From contig OX359202.1 in assembly GCA_947172415.1 (NCBI GenBank), positions 3,074,001 to 3,138,000 of the forward strand: a stretch of 64,000 bases of DNA. Direction: 5' to 3'. This document shows, one piece after another, positions 1 through 11,380 of the stretch (position 1 is the stretch's first letter; each line of letters begins with the position of its first letter). Source of the DNA: Chondrosia reniformis (taxonomy: Eukaryota > Porifera > Demospongiae > Chondrillida > Chondrillidae). The position numbers and the translations under genes were made by a program. The notes beneath the pieces are model-generated. The model searched no databases. It saw only the letters and a program-made list of their open reading frames with translations, and was not told the origin of the DNA.

Positions 1-620
1 GTGTAGCTTAGCATAGGCGTTCTACCTGTGTCTAAAGTTGTACTTAGCAGAGGCGGTCTAAGTGTATCTACAGTTGTTCGGGTGCAGCTTAGCAGAGGCA
101 GTCTAAGTGTGTGTACAGTTGTTCGAGTGCAGCTTGACATAGGCGTTCTTAGTGTATCTAAAGTTGTATGAGTGTAGCTTGACAGGGGCATTCTAAGTGT
201 GTCTAAAGTTGTTTGAGTGTAGCTTGAAAGATGCGTTCTAAGTGTATCTAAAGTGGTATGAGTGTAGCTTAGCAGAGGCGGTCTAAGTGTATCTACAGTT
301 GTTCGAGTGCAGCCTGACCGAGGGGGTCTAAGTGTATCTAGAGTTGTTCGAGTATAGCTTAGCAGAGGCGGTCTAAGCGTATCTACAGTTGTTCGAGTGC
401 AGCTTGACAGAGGCCGTCTAAGTGTATCTACAGTTGTTCGAGTGCAGCTTGACAGAGGCCGTCTAAGTGTATCTACAGTTGTTCGAGTGCAGCTTGACAG
501 GGGCGTTCTAAGTGTATCTACAGTTGTTCGAGTGCAGCTTGACAGAGGCGGTCTAAGTGTATCTACAGTTGTTCAGGTGTAGCTCAGCAAAGGCGGTCCA
601 AGTGTATGTACAGTTGTTCA
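1..620 (+). repeat. 45-bp minisatellite, about 14 units
   Basis: Tandem units of 45 bp run with core words CTTGACAGAGGCGGTCTAAG and TCTACAGTTGTTCGAGTGCA. Units differ by point changes (GAGGCG, GGGGCG, ATGCG). Because 45 is a multiple of three, a frame can stay open: 397-582 reads as a 15-residue repeat (VQLDRGxLSVSTVVR). There is no start context or flanking coding sequence, so the open frame is probably a by-product of the period. The array is cut by the window's left edge. Confidence 0.93.
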
Positions 621-849
621 AGTCAGTTGAGATTTTTTCCACTGGTTCATCTTCGAAATGGACTGGCTATACATACTGGTAATATGTACTAGCTGCATTT
701 ACTAGATATATGTACTAGCTGTTTGCACTAGTTATTTGTACTAGTTGTATGTACTAGTTTTATGTACTGGCTGTATGTACTAGTTGTAATCTTTAGTGAT
801 AGGTATTAGTGATATGTAGTAGTTGTATGTAGTAGTTGTATGTACAAGT
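621..849 (+). repeat. 13-bp satellite, first short block
   Basis: After about 70 bp of non-repetitive linker, the 13-bp satellite (monomer near TACTAGTTGTATG) begins around 690. It ends where the GGGGCTGC hairpin starts. Confidence 0.85.
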
Positions 850-960
850 TAGGGGCTGCTGCAGGCAGCCCCTTATATTATATTGTTTTCATTTGCCGAT
901 TACATTGTACAGCTTCATGTTAGAAGTTGATATTCATGAAAGATATTTATAAATATATAT
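850..960 (+). repeat. Hairpin-headed repeat, copy 1 (left end)
   Basis: A perfect 8-bp hairpin (GGGGCTGC 852-859, loop TGCAG, GCAGCCCC 865-872) is followed by TTATAT, TGTTTTCATTTGCCGATTAC and GGCTTCATGTT-like words. The same order is found at 38,354 and 44,639, so this is a dispersed family. Here similarity fades after about 960 and no right end was found. It lies at the border between satellite and the non-satellite region. Confidence 0.7.
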
Positions 961-2112
961 AGATATTTTTCGTTAGTTCCTCTTCCTATGTATAAAAAAC
1001 ATTTAATTTATTCTACATGCTAAATCTCCTAAAAAAGCATGACACACCTGTATCCTCATCAGTCCTACTACATATCATAAAGTATATCCCCCTATGCATG
1101 GATTATAATTCCTTATATATTTATATATATATATGTACATTTTAAAATAGGAGGAGTTTTGAATACACAAAGGACTGAAGATAAAGATCAAAGTGCATGA
1201 AGGAAGTACCAAGAAGACCCCAACTCATATATAACTTTTGTGACTACAGTTATTATTATTATAATTATTATTATTATTATAAACGAAATTCACAAAAGTC
1301 ACTGACATGAACTTAATAGTCTGCCGAGACTTACCATCGCGTCGTCCATCTTTCGATCTTTTGACTGTCGCTTTAAACGTTGTTATAGTAACACATTGAC
1401 AAAGTAACCAGCTGCAAAGTAATTTCCCTTGGCGATCGTCTGGGCACTTGACTGTGTTAAGGATAAATTTGTTTCTACCGATAACTTTTGTACCTAGGCC
1501 TGTGAAAAGGCCTTATTTTAATCCGAACGATAGATGCGTTGCGTGTAAAACCGTTCCTTTAGCGGTTTATGTATTGCCATAACAACATTTGTTTTGATAC
1601 TGAAAGGATGACTTTTACTGTCAAAGATCTTGGAAGAGCCTACAGGCTGCTTCTTTCAACAGCTAAAGCTTGCAATGACACTCTCTGCAACGAATCTATG
1701 TTTCAGCGTCCGAGTGCCTCTTCGGTGAGTTTCATCACACACTTGCGCACTTATATATATATTATGAACACACCTATAGATTCATTGATCACATATAGAC
1801 TATACAAACAACATATTGTTTTATTAGCAAATTGTCTATAGAAAGTACTGTTTGTGAATTGTTTTAACGCACAAACGCCGTACTAGTAGCCTTTGTGTCG
1901 TTACATAAAAAATCTAACAAAGCGTAAATAAAGTACAAGCATCTTTCGTTAATATTTTAAGCTATTTATTCTATTACATTTTATTATTCAGATCGTTTTC
2001 ATATTTATATAACGCAATACGGGAAATGTGAGTGCGTAATTTTGAAAAATCGTCTATATAAACCTTTCCCACATTATCAGTCCGAATTTCTGTTCGGTCC
2101 ATCAGAGTCCTA
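961..2112. other. Non-satellite AT-rich DNA, no recognised gene
   Basis: Mixed AT-rich sequence with a short (ATT)n microsatellite at about 1250-1280. The longest open frame (1569-1841, 90 codons) has no recognisable motif and I do not call it a gene. The satellite monomer is absent. Confidence 0.6.
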
Positions 2113-2290
2113 AAGTATGCTGGCTGCTTTTTATATAGTACTTGATTTTAAAGGCTGACAGGATAGGAAAATTTAAAGACTACTTTATGGCTAAATTATA
2201 TGTATGCCCCTTTTACCCTTGCTTAATAAGACTATACTACACAACTATACAAATTAGTCTGAAATCTAGAGAAGTCACCAGTAGTCAAGG
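2113..2290 (-). pseudogene. Relic of Penelope-like RT (C-terminal part)
   Basis: This stretch aligns by eye to 9722-9880, the C-terminal end of the Penelope-like reverse transcriptase on the minus strand. Shared words in the same order include TACTTGATT, the AGGCTG(A/C)C(A/G)GGATAGGAA block, CCCTGCTTAATAAG and AGAAGTCAC. Substitutions and small indels break every frame. It is an old copy of the same family as the 9.2-11.4 kb element. The hammerhead fold at 2568-2613 lies upstream of it on the same strand, as expected if that motif sits in a 5' pseudo-LTR. The intervening 280 bp is not recognisable. Confidence 0.65.
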
Positions 2291-2567
2291 ACGAAAAGTG
2301 TATTTTTATACTCTAATGAAGATTGCACTAAAGCAGGTTGGGAAACTTCATTTTCTATAACAAAAAAAGCTACAATGATTTTATAAAAATTCCTTAACAA
2401 ATTAAATTGATAAATAAAGGTCATACAAAAGTTTCTTGCTTTAGATACATCAACTGTTTAGTATACTGCATCTGTAGAAAAATATTATTAACTTCACTAC
2501 AAATTATATATGTACTGAAAGAAAACTATTACAACAGTATACTATACGTATTCACAACTATACCAAT

Positions 2568-2613
2568 GTGCTGGAAGGCATTTTCAGAGAATGCCACTCC
2601 TCATCAGTAGCAC
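2568..2613 (-). ncRNA. Hammerhead-ribozyme fold (Penelope-associated)
   Basis: Read on the minus strand, all conserved core blocks are present: CTGATGA (2607-2601), then GAA (2585-2583) and a UH site. Stem I pairs UGCUA-side bases 2609-2613 with 2572-2568 (5 bp, innermost pair A/C mismatched). Stem II is GGAG/CUCU (2600-2597 with 2589-2586). Stem III is a 2-bp AA/UU stem (2582-2581 with 2576-2575) closed by a UGCC loop. Predicted cleavage follows C17, between 2574 and 2573. Very short stem III is the form described for hammerheads in Penelope-like elements. Activity is not shown here. Confidence 0.6.
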
Positions 2614-4680
2614 TGTGTAGTATTCTGGAGTCATTAGGTTACCAAATACCAAGACTTTTGAAAGGGATTGATCATCAAACAACAACCTAGCAACTCTACT
2701 ACAACTACAATCTCTACATCTAATGATACACAGGCTAACACTATTAATATTAAGATACAGTTATTTTTAGTCGTGGATAATCCCTGTATTTCACATGCAA
2801 AAACATGTCTCATCATCATGGTGGAAACTTTTCATTCCAAATTGACATTTCAAAGAAAATGGTGCGGATCCAAGGAAGGTCACTTATTGATAGTTGTAGC
2901 TTAAATATACCTTTGTGTGTTCACAAAGGCCAAGAAACTTAAATTTTTATCAGCAATTAAAAGACTGTACTGTCAAATGCTTGGTATGCATAACTACACT
3001 CACTCACCTAAATTGATGTTAAAATGGCCAACACATAAGTTGAACTCCATCTTTTCTGTAACATATTCAGAACATATACTTTCATCTGCATAGACTACAG
3101 AATGAGAATGGCATAAATGACAACCTCAAATACCTTAGTAGACCTTTGTATAGCATTACTCTAACCACATTCCGCACTTTATTGGAAAAAATCAATGAAA
3201 CCTAATTATTGGATACTATCAACACATGCTAGTTTAGTTTTACATGTGTGATGAAGTTGTACACTGTACTTGAAGCATGTACAATTCAATACATGGTTAC
3301 CTTGATTTACCATTGGGGTAAAACATTTTTGATAAAAATTTGACTGAGGGGGTCTTATTTGCGTACTCTTCATTTTTAACCGAAAGGTACCTATGCAAAA
3401 TGGAGTCCGATATCTACACACTTTACATAATTACTAATATACTCTCAAATTTTATTCTATGAGAGAATTACTCATTAAAGTAATTCTCTTGCCAGTCATG
3501 TGTAGAAACATGTCCATACTGCCTTACAGCAAATGAGTGGTATTACAATTTGACATAGTCAATGAGATATTGGGTATTAAGATGCACACATTATCAAGCT
3601 GACTCACCATCCTCAAAAGGTGTGTCTTTGGGTCTAAGGGAAGGAAAAAGTTGTCAATAGCCACCTTTGAACCCAATCATGTCATCCCTGGGTCATAGTA
3701 CCTATCAAACTAGCCAGATAAACGACCTACTAAATCCTGGCAGTGGGTCTTCTTGTATAACGTAAACAAATAGACATCACGAATAAATGAAACACTTCAC
3801 TAATAATACTCATACATACTTACAAAGGATTAAATAAATATTAATTGAAATTTACAGCAGTTTAAAAAACATTTATCATTTATTAAGTATTTGTTTTCTT
3901 GTAAAATTAGTAGCTATGGAGAATTGTTTAATATTAAAATACCAAACACCAGAGCTGTTTCTAACAGCTAATTTAACTGTGTATGTACAATGTTTATATT
4001 GCAATTAACTTTTCCAAGGGAGAGATTTACTTGGATGTGCCTATCATTAACCTTGCAGGGATAAAATTTTGTGGAAATAAATATACCGTGACAGGCTTAA
4101 ACCCTAGCTAAATCGCTGAAACAGAGGAATACATTTTAGGTTTTCTTAATCTTAAATAAGCCCAAAGATTATTAAAAGTTCCTGGTATTATCTGAATACT
4201 TATTAGATAACAACTAACCTTCCTCGAATGATTCATTTCGAGAATGTTCACAGACTTCACTATTCTGTATGAGCAGAAAGAACAGAACATTTTCCTTTGC
4301 AATTCCAGGAAAAGTTCGGTACAAACATGTGACTCCACTTGAGAACCATTCCAGAACACATGACTTCCATTCCACCCAGGCGCAATATAGCTGTTCCACC
4401 ATTAAAATTGAGTTAAATCGTTAACGCTTTTACTAGTTATTTTCTCAGCATAGGAATAACTAATGCCTTTCAAAATATATTTAATATATTATATTTAAAG
4501 TCTTTATGGTTAGAATAATAGTCTTACAAATTTTGAAGGGCATCGAATAAATGTTTTCCTAAAAATTCTCCACCGAATTAGCACCCATTTACAACATTCA
4601 TAAGGTTTGTGCTTAGTTCATGGAAGAGCTACAGCCAATTTCTGTACATCATTGGAATCCTTATAAATTAAACTAAACAT
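2614..4680. other. Non-satellite AT-rich DNA, no recognised gene
   Basis: About 2 kb of AT-rich sequence without satellite monomers. Several open frames of 60-85 codons occur on both strands (for example 3206-3421 -, 4108-4359 -), but none has a recognisable domain, start context or partner. I see no tRNA, transposon end or long repeat. Confidence 0.5.
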
Positions 4681-4815
4681 CTGTCGGCCTCGGTTTTAAT
4701 ACAGCTTTCCTTTCTTGAGATAATAAAGAAAATGTTACTATTAAGTGTAATTAACAAGCATAAATTTTGGTCATAACTTGACTAATGAAGAAGGAATTGA
4801 TACCGAGGCCGACAG
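4681..4815. repeat. Short element with 14-bp terminal inverted repeats
   Basis: CTGTCGGCCTCGGT (4681-4694) is the exact reverse complement of ACCGAGGCCGACAG (4802-4815). The 135-bp span resembles a tiny MITE or solo hairpin. I find no clear target-site duplication, so the class is unknown. Confidence 0.5.
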
Positions 4816-5428
4816 TTTTGTATAGCAACACTGACTGATGACTATGAAACCATCGACGTTGTCCAACTGTTCTTATAGACTAAGCACTAAACGATTTTCG
4901 TCACAACAACATTTCACCGACATTTTCGGCAGATGTAATGATGTTCAAAAATACAGTTAAATTAATTCACAGTCATTTAACACCTATCATGTTTCATCTA
5001 GCACAAATACAGTTAACTGTACTTTCGGAAGTGTGTATATTCCTTTTTCATTTAACCTACATTTGTAATATTTATTTATACAATGATTTTTCTCAATATG
5101 TACCTTCCACATAAAAGGTCCTGGTGACATCAGAAAGGCGGAAGAGAGAGGCAGGAAATATACCTACATGGAACAGATCAAAGCTAAGCCACACTCAATT
5201 AGTTTTTGTGTTATATTTAGGTGGATTTTGGGTGTTGATCTTCTGTTTGTCAGCTACCTTTCTGTATTTAGATCCATCCAACGGGTGTCTTAAGGAACCA
5301 ATTAATGACAATGTAAGAAGTGCACATATTATGCAAAATGCACCAAATTTGCAAATGAATCACTTTGTGTGTACAAACTGGATATAACCACATTCACAGG
5401 GTTTGCTTAAATTTTATCTTTTCAATTA
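4816..5428 (+). other. Non-satellite DNA with an unrecognised ORF
   Basis: The stretch holds one plus-strand open frame of 87 codons (5124-5387). It starts with a basic segment (MTSERRKREAG) and contains one hydrophobic run of about 24 residues (LVFVLYLGGFWVL onward) that could be a membrane segment. I recognise no family, there is no supporting context, and it may be chance. The rest shows nothing I can name. Confidence 0.25.
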
Positions 5429-5533
5429 CCCTGCTGCTGGGGTGGTGAACCCTGCTGCTGGGGTGGTGAACCCTGCTGCTGGGATCGTGAACCCTGCTGC
5501 TGGGGTCGTGAACCCTGCTGCTGGGGTTCTGCA
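5429..5533 (+). repeat. 21-bp tandem repeat, five units
   Basis: Five head-to-tail 21-bp units (CCCTGCTGCTGGGGTGGTGA-like) begin at 5429, 5450, 5471, 5492 and 5513. In one frame they read as repeated NPAAGVV, giving a 72-codon ORF (5403-5621) without other support. It is a GC-rich minisatellite in an AT-rich region. Confidence 0.9.
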
Positions 5534-5793
5534 CCGTAATACTGGGGTCACTCAAACTGTATCTGGAATGAATTGTCTTGTGTTTGGCAATCTGAAATAT
5601 GTACTTCTACTTACAGTATGATTCATGAAATAAAGATGTACACTGACCTGAATGAAATGAACCTTGATCGTTTGTTAATCCTTTTGTAAGTAATATATGA
5701 GCCTCACCATGGTCATTTTACAAATAATTGCTTGGAGTACCATGACATTCCAATAAAGCATTATCATTTGGTTTTTGTATTTAGAAAGAATAT

Positions 5794-7638
5794 GTGCATC
5801 TATCAACGAAGGCAATGGTTCAGTGTACATTACATCACCTGCTACGCAGAAGGTGCTACTGTAAGGGTAACTTTTGCTTAGCTCGTGCATTAAGCATACT
5901 GCTATTGCTGGGTGGAGATGTTGAATTGAACCATGACCCACGTCAGAATGAGATACATGATGAAATGAGCATGCCTACATCAGCTGTTAATCCAGTTATG
6001 GATCAAACTGGAATTGAAGGACAAGAATACATGGACAGTGAAGTAAAGAAATGTTCTACACTGGTAATGCTGGCAGCATGTTAGAGAAAGCGGCTAGATG
6101 CTGAAACAGTTCAAGAGCACCGTATAAGGTTATTAAAAATGTCAGAAAACCAGAGACGGCGGCTGCAATGCGAGACTGAGAAGCAACTGCTGCAAGGCTT
6201 GCTAAACTTATTGAAAATAACAGGAAACGGCTGTACTCAAAAACTAAGGAAGATCGTGCTACAAGACTTGCCAGCCTCTCTGAAAATCAGAGTAAGAAGT
6301 TGCAGTCAGAAAGCAATGAAGATCATGCTGCAAAACTTGCCACCCTCTCTGAAAATCAGAGGAAGAGGTTGCAGTCTGAATCGACTAAAAAACGGGAGTC
6401 AAGACTGAGCAGCAGTAACAAATGGAAGAAAACAAGATTGATTAATGAATCTAAACAAAAAAGTACTTTAAGATTGGAGGGAGAAAAAGAGCAAGCAAGA
6501 TTAAGAATGCAAGCATGAAGGAGGCAAAAACGACTTCTGCAAGTAAAATTTAACTCAGAAGCAGAAATAACCAGTATTGTGCCATGTACTAGCATTGTTT
6601 CAAATACCAAGGTAAATGTGACCCACATTAGTTCAATTTATGAATCCACAGATGGGTTGGAGAGTGACAGTTTGAAGGAAGTTCAAAGAGAATCAACCCA
6701 AAGTGATGATTCAGTCATGGATGATACTGCTAAGGAAAAATCTTATCAGCCAAAAGTCTGAAGATGTGGATATGGAAGTGGGTGAAAGTGTAGTTGAGTC
6801 TGGTGTTGTTACTGCATCTGCTGTGCAAGTACCAAGACTTGAGATTTCAATACCATCAAAACAAGGTTTGAAGTTGAAAAATAACTTATATAAGTTTGAA
6901 AAAGCAATTCTTAAGGGGCCGACCCGTAAATCTTTTACACGTGAAAGGTTTAGCTATGAGCAGTTGGGTGCCCTGTACAGCTGTGATGTGGCAAATGATC
7001 TACTGACTGTGGTGATTGAATCAGTTCAAGGAAGTATAGAAAGTGTTTGGTTGTGTAACAAGAGCAAGAGTGCTATGGCAAGAAAGAAAATTCCAGCAGG
7101 ATCACAGTTTAATAAAATGAAAGTACCAGAGGTCCCTTCAGTGTTCATTGGACTAAACACATTAGAGCAGTGTTTGATTTCAAAGGCTGCTGTTTTCATG
7201 AAAATGGTCATTTTGCCAAGGGGTGGACAAAGGGCTGTTAGAGGCCAGGTAATCAACTTTCCCTCAAATGTTGACTGTGCCATTTCAGAGCTCCCTCATT
7301 TACCCAGTTGTGAAGATATTCTTTACATTCAGCAGCCAGACTCAATTGGAAGTAAACCAAATGGCTCTGTCCCTGATACAATTTACCATACCTGTCGATA
7401 CTCCAATGTGATACTAGCTCTGAAATGGTTAAAGCAACATAACCCCTTGTATTGTGACATCACCATCACTAAGATGTCAGAAGACATGTTCAACCATAAG
7501 GAAGAAAAAGTCACTGACGGTGAAAATGTGAATGAAGACATTTTAGAAATGGATGAAACAGGAATTGTTAGGTTGGATGCTCTCCAGCCAGTTGTAGAGG
7601 CTGTTGACCTGATACAAGGTAGTATACCAATAGAATAA
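5794..7638 (+). pseudogene. Broken Helitron N-terminal coding region with 2A-like peptide
   Basis: The order is: (1) a leader with a hydrophobic run and a 2A-like motif, GDVELNHDP at 5914-5940; (2) a basic, coiled repeat region at about 6085-6500 with recurring units such as LSENQRKRLQSES and DHAAKLATLS; (3) an acidic linker; (4) an open stretch of 311 codons (6703-7638) with LNTLEQCLISKAAVFMK, LPRGGQRAVRGQVINFP and ALKWLKQHNPLYCDI. Blocks 2 and 4 match my knowledge of animal Helitron proteins upstream of the Helitron-like N domain (DUF6570-type region). The reading frame is interrupted by stops at 6082 and 6516 and shifts near 6190 and 6740. No Rep (HUH) or helicase domain follows, because the 13-bp satellite begins at 7639. 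It is a dead, truncated copy. Confidence 0.65.
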
Positions 7639-9204
7639 CAGTACTAATTGTATGTATTAGTGGTATATACAAGTTGCGTGAACTCGTTGTAAGTACTAGT
7701 TATATTTATTAGTTGTATGAACCAGTTGTGTGTACTAGTACTAGATATATTTACTAGTTGTAGGTACTAATGCATGTATTAGTAGTATGTACTAGTTGTA
7801 AGTACTAATTCTATGTGTATGTACTCAGTTGTATGTACAAGTTGTAAGTCATAGTACCTGTAAAACTATGCCGTAGGTAAGTATTTGCTAAAAATACTAA
7901 ATAGCAGTTGTATGTACTAGTTGTATAAACTAGTTGTATGTACTATTTGTATGTACTAGTTTCTAGTTGTATGTACTAGTTTTATGTACTAATTATATGA
8001 ACTAGTTGTATAAACTAGCTGTGTGAAATAGTTGGATTTACTAGTTGTATTTACTAGTTGTAGGTATTTGGTGTCTGTACTAGTTATGTACTATTTTTAT
8101 ATACTAGTTGTATAAATTAGTTTTATGTACTAGTACATGTTATATTTACTAGTTGTAGGTACTAGTTGTTTATACTAGTTGTATGTTCTAGTTACTAGTT
8201 GTAAGTACTAGTTGTATGCTCTAGTTTTATGTGCTTGTTATATATGCTACTTATATGTATTAGTTGTATATACTAGTTATATGTACTACTTGTATGTACT
8301 TGTTGAATGTACAAGTTTAAGGTTCCTATTGTTTGTACCAACTGTGTATACTAGGATTAGTTATATTTACTGGTTGTAGGTATATACTAGTTGCATGCAC
8401 TAGTTGAATGTAATAGTTGTAAGTACTAGTTGTATGTACTAATTGTATGTAGTGGTTGTATGCACTAGTTATATGTGCTCCTTGTTTGTATTTGTTGTAT
8501 GTACTAGTTGAATGTACTTGTTGTGTGCACTAGTTGTATGTACTACTTGTAGGTACTAGTTGTATTTACTATTTATATGTACTATATATATGAGTGTGTA
8601 CTAGTTATATGTAGTAGTTGTGTTCTAGTTGTAGGAACTAGTTGTATGTACTACTTGTATGTTCTTGTTGAATATACTTTACCAGTTGTATATATTAGTA
8701 CTAATTATATATTCAGGTTGTAGGTACTAATTGTATGTATTAGTTGTATGTACTGGTTGTGTGAACTTGTTGTAAGTTCTAGTTAGATTTACTAGTTTTA
8801 TAAACTAGTTGTATGTACTAGTTGTAAGTACTAGTTGTTGGTTTTAGTAGTAGTTTTACTAAGAACCCGTTAGGTACTAGTTTTATGCACAAGAATCTAG
8901 TTGTATGTACTAGTTGTATGTACTAATTATATGAACTATTTCCATTCATTATATAGTTGTATGTACTTTTTGAACATACTAGTTGTATGTACTAATTATA
9001 TGTACTAGTTACTAGTTATATACACTAGTTGTATGTACCAGTTATATTTACTAATTGAATGTACTAGTTATATGGGTATGAACTGGTTATATTAACAAAT
9101 TGTGAGAAAAACATTTATGTACTAATTGTGTGTACTAGTTGTATAAACTAGTTGTATGTACTATTTGTATGTACTAGTTTCTAGTTGTATATACTAATTG
9201 TATG
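7639..9204 (+). repeat. 13-bp satellite block
   Basis: Continuous diverged monomers of the TACTAGTTGTATG type, with common variants TTATATGTACTAG and TTGTAGGTACTAG. The block abuts the truncated Helitron on the left and the Penelope 3' end on the right. No gene. Confidence 0.95.
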
Positions 9205-9640
9205 AAAAATCTAGAATACCATTTTCCTATATGCTATATGCCTATTCTGTAAAAGAGCCTATAGGGGAACTAAACCTAAAGAGAGCTTTAGCTGAAGATA
9301 CAGGAGTCTTTTCTTCCTTCTTTTCCCTTCTTTTATCTTCTTCTCCACTGGGTCGCAGAGCCGTTTCTGGGAATTCCACCCTTCATCAGTGATCCTGGGA
9401 GTCTTTGTCTTTTTGATCTTCTGTGAATCCTTGGCTCTCTATGCTAAATCTAGGGGCCTTATATACACTATTTTGGCACCAAAAGTTAAATAAGGTGTTA
9501 ACTAAGACACATGATGAAATATAATTTTATGAAATGAATGTAGATCCAATTAACTTTTATGAATTAATTATAAATCTATTAGTAATCTTGTTTGTACAGG
9601 TAAAGCAGACTCATATAACTATAGACACAAGTAGGACATA
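9205..9640 (-). other. Penelope-like element 3' untranslated region
   Basis: Minus-strand sequence downstream of the RT stop codon. It contains a purine-rich tract (about 9310-9350 on this strand) and a decayed hammerhead core at 9363-9389. The 35 nt downstream of that core resemble the hammerheads at 2.6 and 15.7 kb. The satellite begins at about 9204. Confidence 0.6.
9363..9389 (-). ncRNA. Decayed hammerhead core at Penelope 3' end
   Basis: On the minus strand CTGATGA (9389-9383) is followed by a stem-loop with GGG/CCC and a TGGAATT loop, then GAAAC (9367-9363). Stem III and the UH cleavage site are not preserved: the base in the cleavage position aligns to G. This is probably an inactive member of the same family as the motifs at 2.6 and 15.7 kb. 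Confidence 0.4.
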
Positions 9641-11380
9641 TTACGTAAGTCTACCCTTAGATCTTCTAGTAGTAACATTTCTTTGGAGGTGGGGTAACAC
9701 AATATGGGGTAACACAAGACAGTCCTTAAGCATAGTAGCTACTTTTTGCTTATACTTGATTCTAACTAGAGGCTGCCGGGATAGGAAGGTTTTAAAGGTT
9801 GATTTTAGCTTAAAGTATTTGTAACCCTGCTTAATAAGCCTACTGCATAACTGCACACTTTTAGCCTGAAAACTGCAGAAGTCACTACATATTCTAGAAT
9901 ACCTAATTAATTGTGAAATAAAGACACCATAGGCTGGGGTATTAGGAATATTACTATCTAAATGGGGGAAATTTACTATATCAAAGTTAAAGTCCTCTCG
10001 CTTATCATATACTTTAGTGATAAATTGATTGTTAGTAATGGTTATATCTAAGTCTAAAAAGGGGGATTTTTTAGGGCTGGTGTTTGTCTTTTTAAGAATA
10101 AGTTCTTTGGGGTAAATATCACTAATTGACAGTTCAAAATCCTTGTTGTTAATACATAAAAGGTCATCAATATACCTATAAGTATTGGAAAATTTAATAG
10201 CTAGGGTGATGTTATCCTTAAGTAGTCCTTTCATAAACTCATACTCATAGGCAAACAGAAAAAGATTAGCAACTACAGGGGCACAGTCAGTACCCATAGG
10301 GATACCTACACATTGCTTAAATACAGAACCGTCTACACATACATAAATGTTGTCAATAAGGTAATTAAAGAGCTCTACTAAATGAACAGCTGTGACTGCT
10401 TTATTGGAGACATTGTTAGACCAAAAGGCTTTATCCTGACAGACTTCTATATATTGGGACTTTCTACAGGTATAGGCACTATAAATTAGGTTAGTAATCT
10501 TATCTTTAAGTAGGTTATGGGGGATTGCTGTATATAATGTAGAAAAATCAAAAATAGCTAGCTGGGCTTTTCTAGTGGGTATAGACCTAAGACTATCTAA
10601 GACTTCTAGTGAGTTTTCTACTATCCAAAAGGCATTAACACCAGTATTCCTATATATACCTAGGCAGTATTCTCTAAAATGTGTGAGAATTAGTCTGAGT
10701 GCCGAATTTAGAAATCTAGAAAGGGGTTTGGTAGTACACTTGTGAGAGGCGGCTATGAATCTGTAGCTGTAAGGGTTCTTATGTAGCTTAGGCATCCAGT
10801 AAAAAGAGGGAAGGTTACACCAGTCTGGTTTAGGTTCTATTTTCTCTAGTTTTAAGAAATCTATGTGTTTCCTAATTAACTGTTGGGGTTCTACTGTACA
10901 TTTAGCATAAGTGGAGGTACTGCCTAGTTCTTCATTAATAAAATGTCTATAGTAGGACTTACATATAAATATTATCTTATAAGAGGCCTTATCGGCAGGG
11001 GCTGTCTCATGATTATCATGTAGGTCTGCTAAGAATTTCTTAATTTTTGGGCAAGTAAGGGTCTTCGTACAGCATTTTCCCACTCACTAAATACAGAAGT
11101 ACATACATTTTCTCTACGGGCCCAGGTAATCTTATATTTTCTAAGACCTTCCTTACACATTTTTAAAGCAGTTACCCAATTAAAGTTATTAGGTTCCCTA
11201 AATTTTGGTCCTTTCTTATAAGTTTTCTAAGTTTAGGGTTACTAACAATACGTTGGTCACCTGTTAAACCATGGCCTAGGGGCTTGTAAATGAAGGGGGA
11301 CTGGTGACACTCACATGGTTCTTGTTTTCTAAAGACATCTGACTTAGAGGCTTGTGAAAAGTTAAAGATTTGAGGTCCTA
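9641..11380 (-). pseudogene. Penelope-like reverse transcriptase (5'-truncated)
   Basis: The open part (11083 down to 9641, 480 codons) is a reverse transcriptase of the Penelope type. Seen motifs: WMPKLHKNP with YRFIAAS near residues 97-112; catalytic block A FDFSTLYTAIPH (178-189, Asp 179); GIPMGTDCAPVVANLF (260-275); catalytic YIDD (304-307) in YRYIDDLL; PFLDLDI (341-347). The C-terminal part (YDKREDFNFDIVNFPHL, then PAYGVFISQLIRYSR) is typical of a Penelope-like family I know from cnidarian and other invertebrate genomes. Coding similarity continues upstream to about 11380 (CECHQSPFIYKPLGHGLTGD, then GPKFREPNNFNWV), but frameshifts lie near 11,220 and 11,085, so the Met at 11083 is not the true start. 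No GIY-YIG endonuclease is visible. The copy is flanked on both sides by satellite and is dead by frameshift and 5' truncation. Confidence 0.85.

Noticed and set aside
1..620. Possible CRISPR array
   Set aside because: The units are contiguous 45-bp tandem repeats without unique spacers, in a eukaryotic setting.
1060..1075. Minus-strand CTGATGAGGA near the first hairpin repeat
   Set aside because: No GAAA block or pairing stems follow at the right distance. At best it is a remnant.
4835..4855. Hammerhead-like words CTGATGA and GAAAC
   Set aside because: Only four bases separate the two words, no stem II can form and no Penelope sequence is near.
5403..5621. Secreted repeat protein with NPAAGVV units
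   Set aside because: The frame is just a 21-bp minisatellite with short unsupported flanks.
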